Below are positions 36,101 through 44,317 of a stretch of DNA of 64,000 bases, one piece after another. Position 1 is the stretch's first letter. Each line of letters starts with the position of its first letter. A program made the position numbers and the translations under genes. Source of the DNA: Planctomycetota bacterium (lineage in GTDB: Bacteria > Planctomycetota > OFTM77); the NCBI GenBank assembly GCA_029260795.1, contig JAJDCO010000094.1, positions 62,001-126,000 on the forward strand, written 5' to 3'. The notes under the pieces are model-generated. The model saw nothing but the letters and a program-made list of their open reading frames with translations. It was not told the origin of the DNA and searched no databases.

Positions 36101-38393
36101 CGTGACAGCCGTACAGCCAGCCGTCGGGTCCCCAAGTGAACGTGTTCAAGGTCTCGTGTGTGTCTTGGTATCCCCAGCCATCGAGCAGCACACGAGGCTC
36201 GCCGTCCGGCACGTCGTCGCCATCGGCGTCGGGGATGAACAGCAGCTCGGGCGCCGCTCCCACCCAGACTCCACCGAAGCCGACCTCGAGTCCGCTCACC
36301 AAGTTCAGCCGGTCCGCGAAGACCTTGCGCGTGTCGAAGCGCCCGTCGCCGTCGTCGTCCTCGAAGATGACGATCGTGTCGCGGGCCTGGTCGTCGGGCA
36401 CACGCTGCGGGTACGCGTAGGCCTCGGCGACCCAGAGCCGCCCGCGGTCGTCGAAGGTGAATGCGATCGGCTGATGGACATCCGGCTCGCCGACGAACAG
36501 CGTGACCTCGAAGCCTTCGGGTACAGTCATCGCTTCGGCAGCGGCCGTCGGGGAAAGGCCGGCATGGACGATCGTGTCGAGCGGCGGTGGTGGATCCGGA
36601 AGCCGGCCTCCTCTCTCACTCGGGGGCGGAAAGGCCGGCTTCTTCGAGTGAAAGCGGAAGTCGTCGAAGTTCAGGTGACCCCACCCGCCTCGATGAGCAT
36701 CGACGAGACGGACGAAGATCGACGCTCCCGCGTGCGCGCGGAGGTCGAGCGTGAAGCGGCGCAGATTCTCGGACTCCCGGCCGCTCGTGGCGGCGAGCCG
36801 ACGCTCCTCGCCGCTCGGGCTCCGAAGCCAGACCTCGACCCGCGTCGCTTCCGAAGCGCCCCCGTTCACCAGGAAGCTTGCCCAAGGATGGGTGACCTCG
36901 AACGGGACGGAGGTCAGCGTCCCTTCGCGGGAATCGCCGTGTCGTTCGTAGCCCCCGATCCAATGCTGCCCGTCGTGATCACTGGCCATGTCGCCCCGTC
37001 GCCCACGAACGGTATCGCCCTCGACCGGTTGGTCAGCGAAGGCGTCGCCGGTCATCGTCCAGTGACGGAGCGTGCCGTCCTCGAATCCCAAGTTGAGAGG
37101 CTGACCGCTGGAATCGACAGGCACGACGCCCGCCTGCTGCTCGTCCGACGAGGTCCTCTTGACGGGCGGAACGCGCTTCGGAGCCGTGCGCGATCCCGAG
37201 CCGGAGCCGACGCTCTCGACACGGTGACGCAGAAAGAAGATACCTCGCTTGTTGCCGACCACGACATCCCGCCAGCCGTCGCCATCGACATCACCCGTGA
37301 CGACCTGCGTGCCGACGCCCGAGTCGTCATCGATGCGATGGGGAACGAAGTCGACCCCGTCCTCACCCCGCACGGTGCGAAACCAGTACGAGACGGGCGG
37401 CAGCTTCCCTTCCGGGTCGTTGCCCTGATGGGCCCAGTGGCGCTTGCCGGTAATGATGTCGAGCACACCGTCGCCATCCATGTCGGCCAGGTCGAGGGCG
37501 TGCATCTGCGTAAAGCAGACCCCGTAGGGGTTGTCCTCGGGCCGGGAACCGAGAATGACGTGGGGCACGAAGGTGATCGTCTCGCCGCTCCGCCGCTGCT
37601 CGAACCACACCAAGCCGTAGCCGTGCGCTTGAATGCTGGTGATGACGTCCGCGTCGCCGTCGTCGTCGACGTCCCAGGCGAACATCTGGGCGCCGCCGTC
37701 CCCGAAGCCATTCGGGTGGTACGTCCAGAGAGGCTCGCCGACGAGCGAGTCCGGCTGCTCCCACCAACCGGTCCGCTCGAGCACGTCGGCGCGTCCGTCT
37801 CCATCGACGTCTCCGACTCCGAGACCGTGCGTGTAACGGGTGAGGCCTCGATCCTCGGACAAAGGATGGAAGATCCAAGGAGCCGTCGGATCGGCATCGG
37901 GCTCGGCCCAGCCGAAGCGACCGCCGGTGTGGAACACGAGCTCGCGTCGCCCGTCACCCGTCAGGTCCAGGTAGGCGGGCGACTCGTTGTCGACGCTCGG
38001 ATAGGCGACGAAGCTCGTCCAATGGCCAAGGGTGCGGGCGGGGTTTCGGTACCAGCGCGCGGCACGGCCCGGGTGGTCGATCGCCAGGACGTCGAGCCAG
38101 CCGTCCCCATCGATGTCATCGGCAAAGGTGAGGAAGTTGTCCGAGTAGACGTTCTTGTCGAAAGCGACCGGCGAGTAGATCTCGTGGCGTTGAACGAGAT
38201 CGGGCCCGGCGAACCAGAACGGGCCCGCGATCAGGTCGGCGTTTCCGTCCCGATCCACGTCCCCGAAGGTGGCGCCTTCACAGAAGAAGCGCTCATCGAG
38301 GACCTGCTTCTCGAAGCGATGGAGTTGCGGCTCCTGCAGCGGAACGAAACCGAGCAGGGCGACCGAGAGCGACGACAGAGCGCAGCCGAACAT
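33123..38393 (-). CDS. Secreted VCBS / dehydrogenase-like propeller / HEAT / cytochrome c / DUF1080 fusion
   Basis: A 1,756-residue multidomain protein; ATG 38393 has GGAGG seven bases upstream and starts a short signal. Domains in order: VCBS/FG-GAP repeats (about 30-410; DVDRDGNADLIAG, DIDGDGWLDVLAID, DVDGDGRADVLER); a carbohydrate-binding-like sandwich (about 440-610); a PVC-type glucose-dehydrogenase-like propeller (about 640-1000; MTVPEGFEVTLFVGEPDV, AHAGAMFYLGDQWP); HEAT-like helices (about 1010-1400); a c-type cytochrome domain with haem motif CETCH (Cys1443, Cys1446, His1447); and a C-terminal DUF1080/3-keto-glycoside hydrolase-like domain (about 1555-1750; LFNGRDLSGWRG, GNSGVQFRSREV). 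In Planctomycetota the middle and haem parts occur together and are thought to oxidise sugars. The added VCBS and DUF1080 ends suggest polysaccharide breakdown on the surface. Confidence 0.9.
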   Translation of the reverse strand: MFGCALSSLSVALLGFVPLQEPQLHRFEKQVLDERFFCEGATFGDVDRDGNADLIAGPFWFAGPDLVQRHEIYSPVAFDKNVYSDNFLTFADDIDGDGWLDVLAIDHPGRAARWYRNPARTLGHWTSFVAYPSVDNESPAYLDLTGDGRRELVFHTGGRFGWAEPDADPTAPWIFHPLSEDRGLTRYTHGLGVGDVDGDGRADVLERTGWWEQPDSLVGEPLWTYHPNGFGDGGAQMFAWDVDDDGDADVITSIQAHGYGLVWFEQRRSGETITFVPHVILGSRPEDNPYGVCFTQMHALDLADMDGDGVLDIITGKRHWAHQGNDPEGKLPPVSYWFRTVRGEDGVDFVPHRIDDDSGVGTQVVTGDVDGDGWRDVVVGNKRGIFFLRHRVESVGSGSGSRTAPKRVPPVKRTSSDEQQAGVVPVDSSGQPLNLGFEDGTLRHWTMTGDAFADQPVEGDTVRGRRGDMASDHDGQHWIGGYERHGDSREGTLTSVPFEVTHPWASFLVNGGASEATRVEVWLRSPSGEERRLAATSGRESENLRRFTLDLRAHAGASIFVRLVDAHRGGWGHLNFDDFRFHSKKPAFPPPSERGGRLPDPPPPLDTIVHAGLSPTAAAEAMTVPEGFEVTLFVGEPDVHQPIAFTFDDRGRLWVAEAYAYPQRVPDDQARDTIVIFEDDDGDGRFDTRKVFADRLNLVSGLEVGFGGVWVGAAPELLFIPDADGDDVPDGEPRVLLDGWGYQDTHETLNTFTWGPDGWLYGCHGVFTHSKVGKPGTPDSERVPLNAGVFRYHPTRHEFEVFAHGTSNPWGIDFNDRGQCFIEACVIPHLFHVIQGARYHRQAGQHFDPNTFDDIKTCADHVHWSGDRGPHAGNQRSDSAGGGHAHAGAMFYLGDQWPAEWRDKLLIHNIHGDRTNVERLERRGSGYVGRHEPDFLLTHDEWSQMINLRVGPDGSVWMIDWYDKQVCHSGNVEAHDRTNGRIYRVRYGQSPSSVPDVAAASVPELVELQLHPNDWVVRHARRRLQELGGGADVHSRLLALVRAQTDETRALRALWALHVTGGLDQTIGLELLGHSSQWVRAWTIQLLHESRRSGPAVRARLATLADRDPSPVVRLYLAAALQRLPDEQRWKVLEGLIRHGEDREDHNLPLMLWYALEPLVSRDAERAWKLVSTSSHTRLIEFAARRITDLGEPKAVAAVVRALTEEGQRQHAHSILTGMQRALEGRRRVPMPSGWSVAADQLENSDSADIRRAVRGLATLFGDPRAFTELRRRLRDASALAADRQAALLALAEVRDAELPPLLLELLGREPSGELRQIALRALARYSGEAIPTAILSVYGRLSGIERREALGTLVARAPWAKRLLAEIDAGRVPVSDLGADLVRRLGNLEDPEITALVASVWGVLRSTPAEKKAQIARTLDILSAGAGDADPHAGRAVFRQTCETCHTLFGTGAQIGPDLTGSNRADLDYLLENVLDPSAVVGKDYLSSLIVTTDERYLTGLVIGEDARRVRLRTVDEEIVVLLEEIADRTRLDSSMMPDGLLNDLTDQQVRDLVAYLAQPSQVPLRATAASTLFNGRDLSGWRGSDAWSVEDGEIVGRTEGLPNNEFLKSELLLSNFRLTIEVKLVGNEGNSGVQFRSREVEGGDVAGYQADIGAGWWGKLYEEHGRALLWDRSGEAAVRSGEWNTYEILAVGSRLRTAINGRLCVDLDDPAGAREGILALQLHSGGATEVRFRDLRLELEPEPVLATVPGGGVR

Positions 38394-38548
38394 CGACGAG
38401 CCTCCAGCGTGGGAACGGTGTGTTCACGGCGGAGCTCGACGGTATCACGCGTCGGCAGCGGCGACCACGGCCGGATCAGCCGATGCGCAGGAACGGCACA
38501 GACGCCGCAGCCGGAGGATCCGGTCGCGGCGCCTGTCGAATGCCCTGC

Positions 38549-40066
38549 TCAGAAGGGATGGCCGTACCGGTCGTAGGCGTTGAGTCGCACCGCATCGGGA
38601 TTGGTCGTCCCAGCGTTGGGAATCCAACGGCTGAGGCAGTCCCGGTCCTTCACGCACGGATCGGTGAGCGACCTGAGGAACTCGATGAGCTGCTCGACCT
38701 GCTCGTCGCTGAGGTCGACGTCTTGCAGCGAGGGGCGTCCGGCATCCCGGTTGGCCTGCAGCTGATCGAGGGCCAGCATCGTATTGGTCATCATGTCGAA
38801 AGCCTGAATGCTCGGGTCGAGCTGATCGAAATCGTACTCGGCCACGGTCGCCACCGGGTCGAGGTGGTGGCGCACGATCCCCTCGAGCGTCGTGTAGGCC
38901 CCCGAGTGGCCGAAGGGCCCGGTGACCTCGACGTTGAGCAGCGTCGGCGTCCGGAAGGCGTAGAGGTCGTCGACATCCCCGGTCTCGCGCATCCGGCCGA
39001 AGTCGTCGTTGCCCTCCGGGCCATTGCCCTTGCCGCGTCCGATCTGGGGCACGGCGACGACGTGGAACTCTTCGTCGGTGAAGAAGTCGCCGGTATGGCA
39101 CGACGCGCAATCGGCACCGCCGTCTTCGATCGAGCGGAAGAAGAGGAGCGCGCCCTTCTTGGCGTCGAGGCCGATCGCGGAGTCGTCACCCTGGACGAAT
39201 CGCTTCCACGGAGTCTCGACGAAGGTTTGCGAGCGCTCGTACTCGGCGATGGCCAGCACGATGTTTTCGAACGTGATGAGATCCTCGGGCGCGCCCGCTG
39301 GCTGGCCAAACGCCTGTTGGAACTCGAACAGCCAGTCATTGATGACCAGCTCACCGATGCCACCGCCATAGTCGCCGATGCGCTCCTCGAGGAACTGGCG
39401 CAGCACCGCGTTGGTCTCGCCGGCGGCATAGGTGAAGCCGCGCATCTCCTCGCCCGAGGTCACCGGGAAGCGTGCCTGGGCACTGGCGAGGTTGGGCCCG
39501 GCTTCGGCATCCGCGACGCCGAAGGCCGTGTCGGGAGTCCGGATTCCTTGGCCATCGTCGCCGTTGCTTCCGGGCGTGGCGCCCAGGCTCTCGACGCGAC
39601 CGTCATGGAACAAGGCGCGGTCCCAAAGAGCGACATTGAAGGTCGTCGGCGCATTGCGCGGAACCGTCGGTCCCCCGTCGAAGCCGGGAGCGGCGTTGGA
39701 ATGATGTCGGCCCGGGCCGAGCAGCTCCGGATCCATCGAGCCGACGCCAATCGAGAGCGACATGCCATCCCCGCCACCGAGGGCCGGGTGGTGACACGTG
39801 ACGCAGCTGGAATCGAGATCGCCACCGAGACCGCGCGAGAAGAAGAGCTTCATGCCGAGCTGGGCCAGAGGATCCGAGATGTCCGGCAGCGATCGGCCGG
39901 CGGCCGGATCCCCGGACAGCGACTCGCCGGCGACGACGTTTCGCAGGTCATTGGTCGCCTGCTGCTCCTCCGAGGGGAAAGTGCTACCGCTGCTGCCCCC
40001 CTTGCAACCGGAGACGAGGATCAAAGCAAGTGATGCAAGGGCTATCAGCCCAGGATTGCGAATCAT
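38549..40066 (-). CDS. Di-haem cytochrome c peroxidase / MauG-family lipoprotein
   Basis: A 505-residue exported haem protein. ATG 40066 has AGGAGA about seven bases upstream; ATG 40072 would leave no spacing. Lipobox LVSGC (Cys21). The two haem sites are CVTCHH (Cys88, Cys91, His92) and CASCH in the C-terminal half, with ALFHDGRVESLG and GPFGHSGAYTTLEGIV framing them, as in CcpA/MauG proteins. Family members reduce peroxide or oxidise protein or small partners in the periplasm. The C-terminal tail contains an extra Cys pair (CVKDRDC). It lies upstream of the haem-containing fusion gene on the same strand, 155 bases away, so both may act in one electron pathway. Confidence 0.9.
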   Translation of the reverse strand: MIRNPGLIALASLALILVSGCKGGSSGSTFPSEEQQATNDLRNVVAGESLSGDPAAGRSLPDISDPLAQLGMKLFFSRGLGGDLDSSCVTCHHPALGGGDGMSLSIGVGSMDPELLGPGRHHSNAAPGFDGGPTVPRNAPTTFNVALWDRALFHDGRVESLGATPGSNGDDGQGIRTPDTAFGVADAEAGPNLASAQARFPVTSGEEMRGFTYAAGETNAVLRQFLEERIGDYGGGIGELVINDWLFEFQQAFGQPAGAPEDLITFENIVLAIAEYERSQTFVETPWKRFVQGDDSAIGLDAKKGALLFFRSIEDGGADCASCHTGDFFTDEEFHVVAVPQIGRGKGNGPEGNDDFGRMRETGDVDDLYAFRTPTLLNVEVTGPFGHSGAYTTLEGIVRHHLDPVATVAEYDFDQLDPSIQAFDMMTNTMLALDQLQANRDAGRPSLQDVDLSDEQVEQLIEFLRSLTDPCVKDRDCLSRWIPNAGTTNPDAVRLNAYDRYGHPF

Positions 40067-40233
40067 GTACATTCTCCTGACCGCAGCAAACTCTCCGCCG
40101 GGATCCAAGTAAGCCCAGCCTTCCCGATGTTTGAGCTTTTCGTCAACGTGAGAGTCACGGCTTGAGCGCAGCTCGCAGGGAGGCTGGGGGCGCCGTGCCC
40201 TGGGCGATTTTGGTAGGAGATCCCGAGTGTGTC

Positions 40234-40284
40234 GGGTGGCTCAGGAGGCGGGGTGGCTCAGGAGGTGGGGTGGCTCGGGGAGAT
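40234..40284. repeat. Three 17-bp tandem repeats
   Basis: GGGTGGCTCAGGAGGCG (40234-40250), GGGTGGCTCAGGAGGTG (40251-40267) and a degenerate third copy (40268-40284) follow each other without gaps. They cover the last codons of the small membrane ORF and its stop. Confidence 0.65.
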
Positions 40285-40426
40285 GGGTCGCGATCATGAA
40301 CCAGGCGATTCCGACCAAAGTGACCAAGAAGCCCCATTGAAAGAGCGCTCGCTGCCAGGGCTGCCAGACCATGGCGATACCGACTCCCATGACCACCATT
40401 CCCAGCCGTTCCGCCTTGCGCTTCAT
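40241..40426 (-). CDS. Small two-helix membrane protein, 61 residues
   Basis: A short ORF starting four bases after the stop of the upstream permease gene. It encodes a basic N-terminus (MKRKAERLG) and two hydrophobic segments (MVVMGVGIAMVW and FLVTLVGIAWFMIATHL). The tight spacing and membrane character suggest an accessory subunit of the ABC permease pair, as small integral membrane proteins occur in some sugar or glycerol ABC operons. Its 3' end is built from the 17-bp tandem repeats. I do not recognise the family; it could also be a chance ORF. Confidence 0.5.
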   Translation of the reverse strand: MKRKAERLGMVVMGVGIAMVWQPWQRALFQWGFLVTLVGIAWFMIATHLPEPPHLLSHPAS

Positions 40427-40430
40427 GGCA

Positions 40431-41285
40431 TCAACCCTTCACGCCGCCGAAAGTGACTCCGGTCACGAGATGGCGACGCATGAGCATCCCAAAGGCGACG
40501 ACGGGTGTCAAGAAGAGCACCGAGCCAGCCGCCAGGGGCCCCCAGGGCACGACGCTGGTGTCACCGATGACCGAGTGGAGATGGACGGGCACCGTGACCG
40601 CCTGGGTGCTCGTGAGCGTGAGCGCGAAAGCGTACTCGTTCCAGGCGCTGACGAAGCAGAAGACGCTCGTGGCCAGCAGCCCGATCTTGGCTTGGGGCAG
40701 GACGATCTTGAACAGCACGTGCCCGCGCGAATAGCCGTCCATGAGGGCCGCCTCCTCGAAGGCCTTCGGAATCTCGTCGAGGAAGACCTTCATCATCCAG
40801 GTGCTGAAGGAGAGGTTGAAGCACGTGTAGAGGAGGATCAGGCCAAAGTGCGTGTCGTTGAGGCCGGCATAGCCATACATCCAGCTGATCGGAACGGCGA
40901 CGGCGAGCGGCGGGAGCATACGCGTCGACAAGATGAAGAACTGCCAGTCCTTGCTCCCTGCAAAATGGAAGCGGCTGAAGGCGTATGCCGCGAACGCTCC
41001 GAGCAGCACCGAGGCCACCGTGCTCACTCCGGCGATCAGCACTGAGTTGATCAGGTAGCGCAGCGTCTCCTCGTCCTCGAACAGCCGGGTGTAGCTCGCG
41101 AACGAAACGCGAAACTCGTAGGAATCGGCGGGCGCCTGATCGCTTGGGATGAACCGGGGCGGCAGGGCACCGGTATCGGCCGGCTCCTTGATGCTGGTCA
41201 ATACGAGCCACAGGACCGGCACCAGCGTCACGGCCGTGTAGGCCAGCAGAATCAGGATCGAGAGCGGGTTGGCCTGCTTCCTCAA
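40431..41285 (-). CDS. Carbohydrate-type ABC transporter permease (MalG/UgpE-like)
   Basis: A 284-residue inner-membrane permease with six predicted helices. The open frame runs up to 41351, overlapping the upstream permease. TTG 41285 has GGGAGG six bases upstream, lies just after the upstream TGA and gives the normal family length, so it was chosen. The N-terminus is LRKQANPLSILILLAYTAVTLVPVLWLVLTSIK. The EAA coupling loop is EEAALMDGYSRGHVLFKIVLP, with the conserved Gly. No ATPase gene for this importer is in the window, so it must use one encoded elsewhere. Confidence 0.9.
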   Translation of the reverse strand: MRKQANPLSILILLAYTAVTLVPVLWLVLTSIKEPADTGALPPRFIPSDQAPADSYEFRVSFASYTRLFEDEETLRYLINSVLIAGVSTVASVLLGAFAAYAFSRFHFAGSKDWQFFILSTRMLPPLAVAVPISWMYGYAGLNDTHFGLILLYTCFNLSFSTWMMKVFLDEIPKAFEEAALMDGYSRGHVLFKIVLPQAKIGLLATSVFCFVSAWNEYAFALTLTSTQAVTVPVHLHSVIGDTSVVPWGPLAAGSVLFLTPVVAFGMLMRRHLVTGVTFGGVKG

Positions 41286-41286
41286 C

Positions 41287-42201
41287 TCAAGCCTCCCGGC
41301 TGCGGATGAAGTCGAGATATCGGACGGCCAAACTCGCCAAGGCGATGGCAACGATCAGCAGCAGGTACGCCAAAGCCGTCGGGCTACCCAACGAGGAGCT
41401 CCCTCCGAAGCCTCGCGAGTGGAGCAGCACGCTGATGAAGGTCGTCGGCTGCCCCTCCAGGTCACTGTTCAGCACCATCGCGGTGTCGAACAACCGAAAG
41501 GTGTCCATGACGCGAAAGATCACGCCCAGTAGCACGAGCGGCGCCGAAAGCGGCAGCGTGATGCATCGAAACCGGAACCACGCGCTGGCGCGATCGATCT
41601 CGGCTGCCTCGTAGAGAGGGTCGGGAATGCTCTTCAGCCCCGCCAATGACAGGAGCATCATGAACGGCGTCCACATCCAGACCTCGGCCAGGACCACCGC
41701 CCAGAACGACTTGATGTCGGTGCCATTCCAATTCCACTGGACGCCGAGCAGCCAGTTCACGAGACCGAAGTCCTCGTTCAGCATGTAGCGCCAAAAGGTC
41801 GCCATGATCGCCGGCGACAGCATCATCGGGATCAGTAGCAGGGACAAGATCACGCCCTGCCCGAAGAAGCGGCGCCTGAGCTGAAGCGCGATGAGGTAAC
41901 CGATCACGGTCTGCAGGGAGACCGTCACCAGAACCAGAGCCGCCGTGCGTGAGAACGACGCCCAAACTTCGTCCCGCGGGTCGTCCAGGAGCACCCGATA
42001 GTTCTCCAAGCCAATGAAGACCGGCTCGGTGTCGACGATCGGATCGAACTCCGTGAAGCTGATCACCAGTGATGCAAGCAGCGGGAAGACGTTGAACCCG
42101 ATCAAGAGGAGCAGCACGGGCAGGATGCAGAATGTGCGCACCCACCCTTCGGACAAGCCCGGCTTGGGCTCCTGCTCCCGCTTCCCCTTCCTCCGCTTCA
42201 T
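41287..42201 (-). CDS. Carbohydrate-type ABC transporter permease (MalF/UgpA-like)
   Basis: A 304-residue inner-membrane permease. A basic N-terminus (MKRRKGKREQ) is followed by six helices, beginning with FCILPVLLLLIGFNVFPLLASLVISFTEFD, the typical first helix of the sugar permease family. The EAA loop is YEAAEIDRASAWFRFRCITLPLS. The ATG overlaps the stop of the preceding small frame by four bases (ATGA), so translation was built to be coupled to a solute-binding protein gene, which here is only a remnant. Confidence 0.9.
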   Translation of the reverse strand: MKRRKGKREQEPKPGLSEGWVRTFCILPVLLLLIGFNVFPLLASLVISFTEFDPIVDTEPVFIGLENYRVLLDDPRDEVWASFSRTAALVLVTVSLQTVIGYLIALQLRRRFFGQGVILSLLLIPMMLSPAIMATFWRYMLNEDFGLVNWLLGVQWNWNGTDIKSFWAVVLAEVWMWTPFMMLLSLAGLKSIPDPLYEAAEIDRASAWFRFRCITLPLSAPLVLLGVIFRVMDTFRLFDTAMVLNSDLEGQPTTFISVLLHSRGFGGSSSLGSPTALAYLLLIVAIALASLAVRYLDFIRSREA

Positions 42202-42438
42202 CCGCTCGCCCCGCCCGCGCCTGACTTACCCCTGACGACTTGCTTGTGCTTCTGAACCACTCGCACGACGATGCCCGTCTCCTGGGAGAGTTTCTCGCTC
42301 AGCTCGGCGAGAGAGATCGTCGGGTCCCCCTGCACCCAGAGGATCTGAAGGTACCTCATCGCTCTCCGAGCGGTCACAGCCACCGACGCTGGCGGCCAAC
42401 ACGATCAGCCAGGCGATCATGCGAGCGCATCGAATCAT
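42198..42438 (-). pseudogene. Frameshifted, truncated stump of an ABC solute-binding protein
   Basis: From ATG 42438 one frame encodes a lipoprotein signal (MIAWLIVLAASVGGC) and then loses sense. After a +1 shift, the other frame reads LQILWVQGDPTISLAELSEKL-SQETGIVVRVVQK, the start of a mature sugar-type solute-binding protein (family 1: strand, helix, then 'ETGI-V-V-V'). It stops after about 25 further residues, with its TGA overlapping the permease ATG. The interval is 241 bases, not a multiple of three. The normal length would be about 400 residues, so most of the gene is missing, as if an internal deletion joined the first codons to the last. The intended substrate class is unknown. A sequencing error at the shift could restore a 75-residue lipoprotein but not a binding protein. 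Confidence 0.5.
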
Positions 42439-42562
42439 CGTGGATCTCCCGAACGGTTCCCGATCTCGAAGCGGGCGGATGAGTTCCGCGGATTCTATCC
42501 CGAGTGCCGGCGCGTGGCCACGCCGAGCGAGGTTCTCGTTGACCCTGGATCCGGCTCGGGCG

Positions 42563-44134
42563 TCAGTCGAGCCCCAGTCGCCGGCTGGGCGTCACGCTGC
42601 GAAAGCGGCCCCGACCCACATCGACAGTCACGGCAGCGTAGTAGAGGCCACCGAGGGCGAAGAGCTCCGGCGGCAGCCAGACCGCTCCGGTCTGCCCTCG
42701 ACCGTCCTTGATCGACGCCGTGAGAGTGTGTTGGAGCCGCAGTCCGACCTGGAACACGCTGTCGTTCTCGAGGTCGACGGAGCGATGGGCCGGATCGCCC
42801 GGCAGGCAGATGCCTCGTCCGTGGGCCCGGGACGCGCTGACGAAGACCAGGGCCAGGAGACCGTTGTCGCCGGGGTCCGCACGTACGATGAAGCGAAAGG
42901 GCTTGGACGCGACGGGAACCGAGGCAGGCGCGACGTAGGTGTGGAGCTCGTCGGGTCCGATGTCGGCGAGGGCTCGGCCGTCGCCGTCCCCGTCAAAGGG
43001 TCTGAGCTCGCCTTCGAAGTCGAGGCTTTCGAGCGTCACCGCATGGTGATCGATGCACGGGGAGTCAGGTCGCAAGCGATAGTCGCCGCGCTCTGGATCG
43101 ACGAAGCGAGGGTCCTTCGAGAAGGATCCCGGACCCAGCGGAGTGTCGCTGGTACCGATCACTGAGTTCGCGTTCTCGAAGCCGGTGTTGTCGAAGCCAT
43201 TTCCCCAGACGATCGACGACTCGAGGCTGCCGACGGGCGGCCCATAGTTGCTGTACTCGATGACCCCGTACCTGCCATTGTCGCAGATGAGGCTGCTCTC
43301 GATCCGGAGCTGGCCGTAGCTGCTCCAGCAGAACGGCGGGATCGGCGGATAATAATAGCAGTAGCGGGTGGCCCAGACCTGCGCTCCTGCCCATCCGTTG
43401 CGGGTGATCGTCGCGTTCCGCAGGATCGCGCCTCCTGTTCGATCCGGCAGCGCGCCGACCTCGATTCCACGGTTCCCGTTTCCCGAGAACACGTCGTTCT
43501 CGCTGATCACGTCGCCCGGCGCCTGGCTAAAGACAATCAGGCCGATGCCCTCGTTGTTCGTGAATCGGTTGCCCTGGCTGAGGATCGGCACTCTCCCCGG
43601 CCGGCCCGAAGAGATTCGAGCGCCATGACCATTCTCGTGAAAACGGTTCTCCAGCAGCACGAAAGTTCCATGCCTCGTGTTGACGAACAGCCCCGTGCCA
43701 TTGAATTGGGTAATCGTGTTGTTGAGGAGGAGGGTCTGCGCCCAAGAGCCTGTGGATGTGATCCCCGTTTCACCGAGTTGTACTGTAAACCCCTCGATGA
43801 CGTTCGGCGCTCCTTCGGGCTGGTTTAGGCACTTCACCACCCAGGCGCCCTGGTTTCCCCGGATGAAGGTCACCTCGGGACCGTCCGTCGAGCGCAGCTC
43901 GACCCCCGCCCGAATCTCCAGCGGAAAGTCTTCGCCGATGGTGGTCGTGTAATAGGCCGGCCGCACCCAAACACGATCTCCGGAACGGGCCAGGGACAAG
44001 GCGTGGGTGATCGTTTGGAACGGGCTTGCCTCGGTGCCGTCACCCGCATCGTTCCCGTTGCGGCCATCGACCCAGAAGTCCGTGGACAGACCCACACATG
44101 CGATCAAGCAGACGGCGATCGGACTCAGGAGCAT
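42563..44134 (-). CDS. Secreted right-handed parallel beta-helix protein (DUF1565-like)
   Basis: A 523-residue exported protein. ATG 44134, an internal Met of the longer frame from 44170, starts the signal peptide (MLLSPIAVCLIACVGLS). The mature N-terminus FWVDGRNGNDAGDGTEASPFQTI is the DUF1565/beta-helix entry motif (D-x-x-G-N-D-x-x-x-G-T, S-P-F-x-T-I). Residues about 90-340 show the coil repeats of a right-handed beta-helix, with asparagine ladders (LLLNNTITQFNGTGLF, LLENRFHENGHGARI, SENDVFSGNGNRGI). The region around residues 225-275 is enriched in Tyr and Pro. The last 110 residues form a separate beta module also present in the FG-GAP lipoproteins. Beta-helix proteins usually bind or cleave polysaccharides; no catalytic residues can be assigned. 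Confidence 0.8.
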   Translation of the reverse strand: MLLSPIAVCLIACVGLSTDFWVDGRNGNDAGDGTEASPFQTITHALSLARSGDRVWVRPAYYTTTIGEDFPLEIRAGVELRSTDGPEVTFIRGNQGAWVVKCLNQPEGAPNVIEGFTVQLGETGITSTGSWAQTLLLNNTITQFNGTGLFVNTRHGTFVLLENRFHENGHGARISSGRPGRVPILSQGNRFTNNEGIGLIVFSQAPGDVISENDVFSGNGNRGIEVGALPDRTGGAILRNATITRNGWAGAQVWATRYCYYYPPIPPFCWSSYGQLRIESSLICDNGRYGVIEYSNYGPPVGSLESSIVWGNGFDNTGFENANSVIGTSDTPLGPGSFSKDPRFVDPERGDYRLRPDSPCIDHHAVTLESLDFEGELRPFDGDGDGRALADIGPDELHTYVAPASVPVASKPFRFIVRADPGDNGLLALVFVSASRAHGRGICLPGDPAHRSVDLENDSVFQVGLRLQHTLTASIKDGRGQTGAVWLPPELFALGGLYYAAVTVDVGRGRFRSVTPSRRLGLD

Positions 44135-44317
44135 GACTCTCGCTCTCCCGAAGAAAGACACTCTCCCCACGGCCTTCGCAGACTAACGAACCGGAGCCGC
44201 GAATTCACGCTCTGGCAAGACAGGGCGGACAGTGGGACGCCCGCTTTTGGAGCTGGGAGGTCGTGATTGGCTCGACTCGCATCCAACACCGGCCGGCCGC
44301 GCACGAAGACGTCCGGG

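Noticed and set aside
35469..38576. A 1,035-codon open frame on the plus strand
   Set aside because: Antisense to the fusion gene with its recognisable domains; the product has no protein-like features.
44135..44317. A minus-strand frame that reads like an enzyme fragment after the DUF885 stop
   Set aside because: Only about 20 residues look sensible; no start, ribosome site or continuation.
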